Source: Clostridiales bacterium (GTDB lineage: Bacteria; Bacillota; Clostridia; Christensenellales; Borkfalkiaceae). Taken from it: a DNA stretch of 64,000 nt. Position numbers and translations under genes: made by a program. Every line of letters begins with the position of its first letter. Position 1 is the stretch's first letter. The notes beneath the pieces are model-generated. The model did no database searches, was not told where the DNA came from, and saw only the letters and a program-made list of their open reading frames with translations. The DNA is taken from the NCBI GenBank assembly GCA_015069465.1, contig SVIO01000003.1, positions 62,001-126,000 on the forward strand, read 5' to 3'. Positions 60,767 through 64,000 of the stretch are shown piece by piece.

Positions 60767-61702
60767 ATGAAAAACATTACAGCAAGAAAAATTGTACTTT
60801 ATTCAGTTGCTTTATTATCAGCAATTATGCTAATCGTAGGACTTTCGTTTAGTGTTACTTTCCTATCGTTGTCTGGCGAAAAAGAAGGGGTGAGTGGATT
60901 TGAACTACTTGCTTTTAAATTTCCTGAAGAGTTTAGGTTGTTTATAATTTCTGTATGCAATGATAAGGCTTTTATTGAATTTTATGAAGTGTTCTTTGGA
61001 ATTACTTCTTTATTAACACTTGTATTATCTATTGTATCTATAGGGCTAATGATTTTGGCATTTTTCAAGTTTGATAAAAAGAAAGAAGAAATAACTTCGA
61101 TAATATTATTGGCAGTGTCGTTGCTTGTTTCAATAGGTTATGCAGTGTTGCCTGTGTTTTTTAATAGAGAAATAAGTCTAAGTATAAAAAGGCTAGCAGA
61201 ACAAATGTCTGGCACAGGATATGATGAAATTTTTAAACATATGACAACAGGAACGTCGGCTTTTATTTCGGCAATTATTCAAGCTGTTATTTTTGTCGGC
61301 TATATTGTTTGTTTAATAGTATTTAAGGAGAAAAAAGCAAGTAAAAAAGGTACTATAGAAAAAGCAAAGCAAAAACATAGAGATTTAGAAGTTGATAAAG
61401 TTTTTTCTTTTGAATATTCTATAATTGAACTATTAAAAGAATATAAAAATTTACATAACGAAGGTGTTATCACTCAAGAAGAGTATTTTAATAAAAAAGA
61501 AGAAGTGTTAAATTCTTCTAACGAAAAGATAAAAGAAATATCTTCGCTTATAAAAAACATACCATTTGAAGAAGTAATTAAAACAAGAAAAATTGCAGTT
61601 GAAGTATTAAGAGAGTATAAAAAACTTTTAGAGAGTCAAACTATTTTAGAAAATGAGTATGACGCTAAAAAAGAAGCATTACTTTATTGTGTAATTGACT
61701 AA
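60767..61702 (+). CDS. Four-helix membrane protein with SHOCT-like tail (module B)
   Basis: 311 aa: hydrophobic segments at about 10-32, 82-106, 114-132 and 172-193, with an extracytoplasmic region between the first two. The cytoplasmic tail includes LLKEYKNLHNEGVITQEEYFNKKEEVLN, a SHOCT-like short helical-hairpin domain, and a second similar unit near the end (LREYKKLLESQTILENEYDAKKEALL). No known overall family. GAGG lies before the ATG. Confidence 0.7.
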   Translation: MKNITARKIVLYSVALLSAIMLIVGLSFSVTFLSLSGEKEGVSGFELLAFKFPEEFRLFIISVCNDKAFIEFYEVFFGITSLLTLVLSIVSIGLMILAFFKFDKKKEEITSIILLAVSLLVSIGYAVLPVFFNREISLSIKRLAEQMSGTGYDEIFKHMTTGTSAFISAIIQAVIFVGYIVCLIVFKEKKASKKGTIEKAKQKHRDLEVDKVFSFEYSIIELLKEYKNLHNEGVITQEEYFNKKEEVLNSSNEKIKEISSLIKNIPFEEVIKTRKIAVEVLREYKKLLESQTILENEYDAKKEALLYCVID

Positions 61703-61757
61703 AGTAAAGTATAATATCGACAAAATTCGCACATAATAACTCTTAAAAGGGGGAGTT

Positions 61758-61922
61758 ATGGACGATAAGTTTTTATGTGGTATGCTACTTGGCGTTTTAG
61801 GTGGCGCAGTGTTAGCAACAAAATCAGCAAAAACTCGCCAAATGGTTAGAGATGGCGAGGAGCAGATTAAACAAAAGGTTGAAGAAATGTCTAAGTCTTC
61901 AAAGAAAAATAATCAAGAATAA
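61758..61922 (+). CDS. YtxH-like small membrane protein
   Basis: 54 aa: MDDKFLCGMLLGVLGGAVLATKSAKTRQMVRDGEEQ, then a charged helix. The Gly-rich single helix followed by a Lys/Arg-starting amphipathic helix is the YtxH pattern. AAAGGGGGAG precedes the ATG. Probably on the module B transcript or its own. Confidence 0.7.
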   Translation: MDDKFLCGMLLGVLGGAVLATKSAKTRQMVRDGEEQIKQKVEEMSKSSKKNNQE

Positions 61923-61929
61923 AAATAAG

Positions 61930-61957
61930 ATGGCAGTGGTAATCACTGCCATTTTTA
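61930..61957 (+). terminator. Terminator after the YtxH-like gene
   Basis: ATGGCAGTG / CACTGCCAT (61930-61952), loop GTAAT, then TTTTATTTT. Confidence 0.85.
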
Positions 61958-61968
61958 TTTTAAAATCA

Positions 61969-61998
61969 TTGCATTATTTATTAAAAATATGTTATAAT
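61969..61998 (+). promoter_or_regulatory. Promoter abutting the ruvX start
   Basis: TTGCAT (61969-61974), 18 bases, TATAAT (61993-61998); start predicted at about 62005, the GTG codon. Confidence 0.6.
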
Positions 61999-62004
61999 AA
62001 AAAA

Positions 62005-62829
62005 GTGGAAAGATTCTTATGTTTAGATATAGGCGATAAAAGGATAGGCGTTGCCGTTTCAGACCCGTTTAACACTTATTCTTTGCCGGTTGAAACCTAT
62101 TCTAGAAAAACCCTAAAAACCGATTTAGAGCATATTGCTAGTCTTGTTAAGCAAAAAGAAATAACGGCGCTTGTTTGTGGGCTTCCCGTCAACTTTGACG
62201 GAAGCGATTCAATTCAAACGACAAGGGCAAAGTTTTTTATTGACAAACTTAAAGAATTGCTTAAAATTGAAATATTTTCGGTTGATGAAAGGTGCACTTC
62301 TATAGAAGCCGAAGAAACATTGATTTCTCAAGGCAAAAGTAGAAAGGAGCGCAAGTTATATGTGGATAGTTTGGCTGCTGCATCTATTCTGCAAGGATTT
62401 TTAAACGATAAAAATAGAAAATTTAATAAAGGAGACATAAAAATGAGCGATAAAGAAAAGAAATGTACTTGTGGTTGCGATGAACATTGCGACTGCGAAC
62501 ACGAACATGACCATGACTGCGATTGTGGTTTAGAAGATGAAATTGTTGAACTTACAACAGAAGACGGAAAAAAACTTAAGTTCTATTTTGTTGGAACAAT
62601 AGAATATAAGGGCAAAAATTATTCTGCTTTTGAACCTGCTGAACAAATTGACGGAATTGAAGATGATGACCTTATTATCTTTGAACTTTCTGGCGATGAT
62701 GAAGAAACAGCAGACCTTCTTCCTGTAGAAGATGAAGCACTTTTAGACGAAGTGTTTGAAGAATTCTGCAGAATCTTAGAAGAAGACGAAGCGGCAGATG
62801 AAGCAATGAGTTTAGAAACAGACAAATAA
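62005..62829 (+). CDS. ruvX: RuvX/YqgF nuclease fused in frame to a DUF1292 protein
   Basis: 274 aa from GTG 62005. Residues 1-140 are RuvX/YqgF: FLCLDIGDKRIGVAVSDPF, VCGLPVNFDGSDS, SVDERCTSIEAEE and VDSLAAASILQGFL (RNase H-like acidic residues), which processes pre-16S rRNA ends. No stop codon separates it from the next gene: translation continues through NKGDIK into a Cys/His-rich stretch (154-174) and a DUF1292 domain (about 176-262). There is no ribosome site before GTG. Confidence 0.82.
   Translation: MERFLCLDIGDKRIGVAVSDPFNTYSLPVETYSRKTLKTDLEHIASLVKQKEITALVCGLPVNFDGSDSIQTTRAKFFIDKLKELLKIEIFSVDERCTSIEAEETLISQGKSRKERKLYVDSLAAASILQGFLNDKNRKFNKGDIKMSDKEKKCTCGCDEHCDCEHEHDHDCDCGLEDEIVELTTEDGKKLKFYFVGTIEYKGKNYSAFEPAEQIDGIEDDDLIIFELSGDDEETADLLPVEDEALLDEVFEEFCRILEEDEAADEAMSLETDK
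62443..62829 (+). CDS. DUF1292-family protein, probably also made from an internal start
   Basis: 128 aa from ATG 62443 with AAAGGAG 8 bases upstream, in the same frame as ruvX. N-terminus is a metal-binding-like run (CTCGCDEHCDCEHEHDHD), then IVELTTEDGKKLKFYFVGTIEYKGKNYSAFEPAEQIDGIEDDDLIIFELSGDD, typical DUF1292/YrzB, and an acidic tail. In Bacillota this gene normally follows ruvX as a separate ORF. Confidence 0.75.
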   Translation: MSDKEKKCTCGCDEHCDCEHEHDHDCDCGLEDEIVELTTEDGKKLKFYFVGTIEYKGKNYSAFEPAEQIDGIEDDDLIIFELSGDDEETADLLPVEDEALLDEVFEEFCRILEEDEAADEAMSLETDK

Positions 62830-62843
62830 TTAAAAACACAAGA

Positions 62844-62877
62844 AAGAAACAGTTGAAAAGGCTGTTTCTTTTTTTTT
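62844..62877 (+). terminator. Terminator after ruvX-DUF1292
   Basis: AGAAACAG / CTGTTTCT around TTGAAAAGG, then T9. Confidence 0.85.
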
Positions 62878-62998
62878 ACAAAAAATTCCAAAAAAACAAG
62901 GCTAAATGTTAAAGCACAACAATAAATGTTAGTTATTCACAAATTAAAAAAATAATTAAAAAAATTGTTTAAAATTTTCAAAAATCGGTTAAAATAAC

Positions 62999-63027
62999 TT
63001 TACAAATTTTGTCGAATAATGTATATT
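62999..63027 (+). promoter_or_regulatory. Promoter of a candidate small RNA
   Basis: TTTACA (62999-63004), 17 bases, TATATT (63022-63027). No gene follows for 270 bases. The stretch 62830-63301 otherwise contains AT-rich sequence only. Confidence 0.55.
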
Positions 63028-63033
63028 ATTACT

Positions 63034-63131
63034 GTCAAAAGGCGAAAGTCGTTTTGGCATTGAAATCACTCATCATTTTCCCCCTTATCATATATTATTC
63101 AGGAAGCAGTAACTTGTAGTTATTGCTTTTT
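63034..63131 (+). ncRNA. Candidate ~98-nt small RNA
   Basis: Bounded by the promoter at 62999 and a hairpin AGCAGTAAC / GTTATTGCT (63105-63127) followed by TTTT. No start codon with ribosome site lies inside. It exposes TTTCCCCCTT (63077-63086), which is complementary to AAGGGGGAAA (63287-63296) at the next gene's ribosome site. Confidence 0.45.
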
Positions 63132-63301
63132 GAATTTTTAAATTACTTTTTTCTAAAATATGTAAATATTTCACATTGGACACTGCTTACCTCTTATACG
63201 CTAACAAGCCTAAAGCACTAAGATAAAAAACATTTTAATTTACAAAGGGTATTGAAATAAACAACAAAATATGTTAAAATATACAAAAGGGGGAAATGAA
63301 A

Positions 63302-63670
63302 ATGCAAAAAATTGAAAATAGCAATAGTGTAAAGAAAAGTACGAGTTACAAGGTTTTAAAAATTATATCTTTACTAATATACATTGTTCTTCTTGCTTTT
63401 TTACTTATTGAGTTTATTCCAATAATTTTAGAAACAGATATAACAAAGCAAAAAACAATGCTTGTCTTTTTTATTATGTTTATTTTAATTATAATCGGTG
63501 GCATAGGGGCAATATTAAACACTATCGTTTCTTTGATAGGTTTATCATTGACAATTAAAAACAGAAAAAAAGAAGACAATAAAGGCAGTTTGATATTTTT
63601 TATAATAATGACAATTTTGCCAATATTTACAGAAATTATATTTTTTATAGCCTGCAAACTAATATCTTAA
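63302..63670 (+). CDS. Small polytopic membrane protein
   Basis: 122 aa from ATG 63302; ATG 63296 is too close to the AAGGGGGAA ribosome site. Three hydrophobic segments: ISLLIYIVLLAFLLIEFIPII, VFFIMFILIIIGGIGAILNTIVSLIGLSL and IFFIIMTILPIFTEIIFFIACK, with short basic loops (KNRKKEDNKG). No family recognised. A weak GCGCTCC/GGGGCGC hairpin follows at 63678-63702. Confidence 0.65.
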   Translation: MQKIENSNSVKKSTSYKVLKIISLLIYIVLLAFLLIEFIPIILETDITKQKTMLVFFIMFILIIIGGIGAILNTIVSLIGLSLTIKNRKKEDNKGSLIFFIIMTILPIFTEIIFFIACKLIS

Positions 63671-63732
63671 AATTAAAGCGCTCCAATTTTTTGAAGGGGC
63701 GCATTAAATTTTTAAAAACTTATAAAAAATAG

Positions 63733-63767
63733 TTGACTTTATCACTTTAGCGTGCTAAAATGATAAA
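63733..63767 (+). promoter_or_regulatory. Promoter with large palindromic operator before the YerC-like gene
   Basis: TTGACT (63733-63738), 17 bases, TAAAAT (63756-63761). An inverted repeat, TTTATCACTTTAGC / GCTAAAATGATAAA, spans 63738-63767 with 13 of 14 positions matched about a 2-base centre, covering spacer and -10. Confidence 0.8.
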
Positions 63768-63820
63768 GCGAAATAAAGGAAACAGATAAAATAAAAGCAA
63801 TTTTATAAAGGGAAGTAGAT

Positions 63821-64000
63821 ATGGAAAATTTTGATATTAAAAAATTTGACGGATTATTTAAGGCAATACTTAAACTAAAAAGCACAGATGAGTGCAGAAG
63901 GTTTTTTGAAGATGTTTGCACTATAAAAGAACTTGAAGATATATCGCAAAGGTTAGAAGTCGCAATGCTACTTAGTGAAGGCAATAACTATCAAGAAGTT
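63821..64000 (+). CDS. YerC/YecD-family TrpR-like regulator (cut by window end)
   Basis: 60 codons visible, open at the right edge. MENFDIKKFDGLFKAILKLKSTDECRRFFEDVCTIKELEDISQRLEVAMLLSEGNNYQEV matches the start of YerC/YecD TrpR-related proteins (LxTxxExRxFFxDLCT, QRLxVAxLLxxGxxYxEI). The HTH is beyond the window. AAGGGA is upstream. Regulated by the palindrome at its promoter, perhaps by itself. Confidence 0.85.
   Translation, partial: MENFDIKKFDGLFKAILKLKSTDECRRFFEDVCTIKELEDISQRLEVAMLLSEGNNYQEV

Noticed and set aside
1-64000. tRNA, rRNA, CRISPR array, insertion sequence, prophage or restriction-modification genes
   Set aside because: None could be recognised in either strand; the only element-like footprint is the 46-bp repeat pair.

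Overview
The window is AT-rich bacterial chromosome with compact operons, AGGAG-type ribosome sites and TTGACA/TATAAT promoters. A spoIVFA-spoIVFB pair, a YlmC/YmxH-type PRC-barrel protein, ThiT and RibU behind TPP and FMN riboswitches, a YerC/TrpR-like gene and the Bacillota order obg-yhbY-nadD-yqeK-rsfS point to a spore-forming or formerly spore-forming low-GC Bacillota, most likely an anaerobic Clostridia relative. I cannot name the genus. No tRNA, rRNA, CRISPR array or transposase was seen.

Layout. 1-3.5 kb: end of an AraC regulator, then (minus strand) a dUTPase and two transporters. 3.5-10.3 kb: PRC-barrel protein, an EF-G paralogue, a PfkB sugar kinase, a YihY membrane protein and an ABC exporter pair. 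10.3-18.6 kb: a nine-function chorismate, Phe and Tyr operon (aroF, tyrA, aroB, aroA, aroC, pheA, aroE-aroK fusion, aroQ), preceded by a consensus promoter, a Tyr/Phe-rich leader peptide and a terminator hairpin, i.e. an apparent ribosome-mediated attenuator. 18.6-25.4 kb: TPP-riboswitch ThiT, YfbR-like nucleotidase, MsmK/UgpC ATPase, a PucR/CdaR-like regulator and a CtpA protease. 25.4-31.3 kb is more accessory: a 46-bp direct repeat brackets an Xre/membrane-protein module; then AraC + OFA-type MFS transporter (with a possible -1 frameshift extension), a BspA-like lipoprotein and a class V aminotransferase. 31.3-43.8 kb: nth, obgE, yhbY, nadD-yqeK fusion, rsfS, a DeoC-like probable pseudoenzyme, ribU, tsaE-tsaB-rimI, a hydrolase, a membrane-anchored MurF and ddl. 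43.8-49.5 kb: NADP-isocitrate dehydrogenase, MntP, ung, an ApgM-family mutase, spoIVFA-spoIVFB. 49.6-53.2 kb: rpmG-secE-nusG-rplK-rplA and rplJ-rplL with ribosomal autoregulatory RNA sites. 53.3-64 kb: cyclophilin-like lipoprotein, CotH-domain membrane protein, two unknown genes, iscR-iscS-iscU, a palindromic element, a second Xre/membrane module, ruvX fused in frame to a DUF1292 gene, a candidate small RNA, and the start of a YerC-like gene.

The strongest regulatory observations are the aro attenuator; two Xre/membrane-protein modules that share the same promoter geometry (twin operators 30 bp apart, one inside the 17-bp spacer); two L1-site mimics directly before the rplK and rplA ribosome sites; and several genes whose -10 element lies about 6-7 bases from the start codon, predicting leaderless mRNAs. 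All functional calls are from reading translated sequence; no database search was possible.
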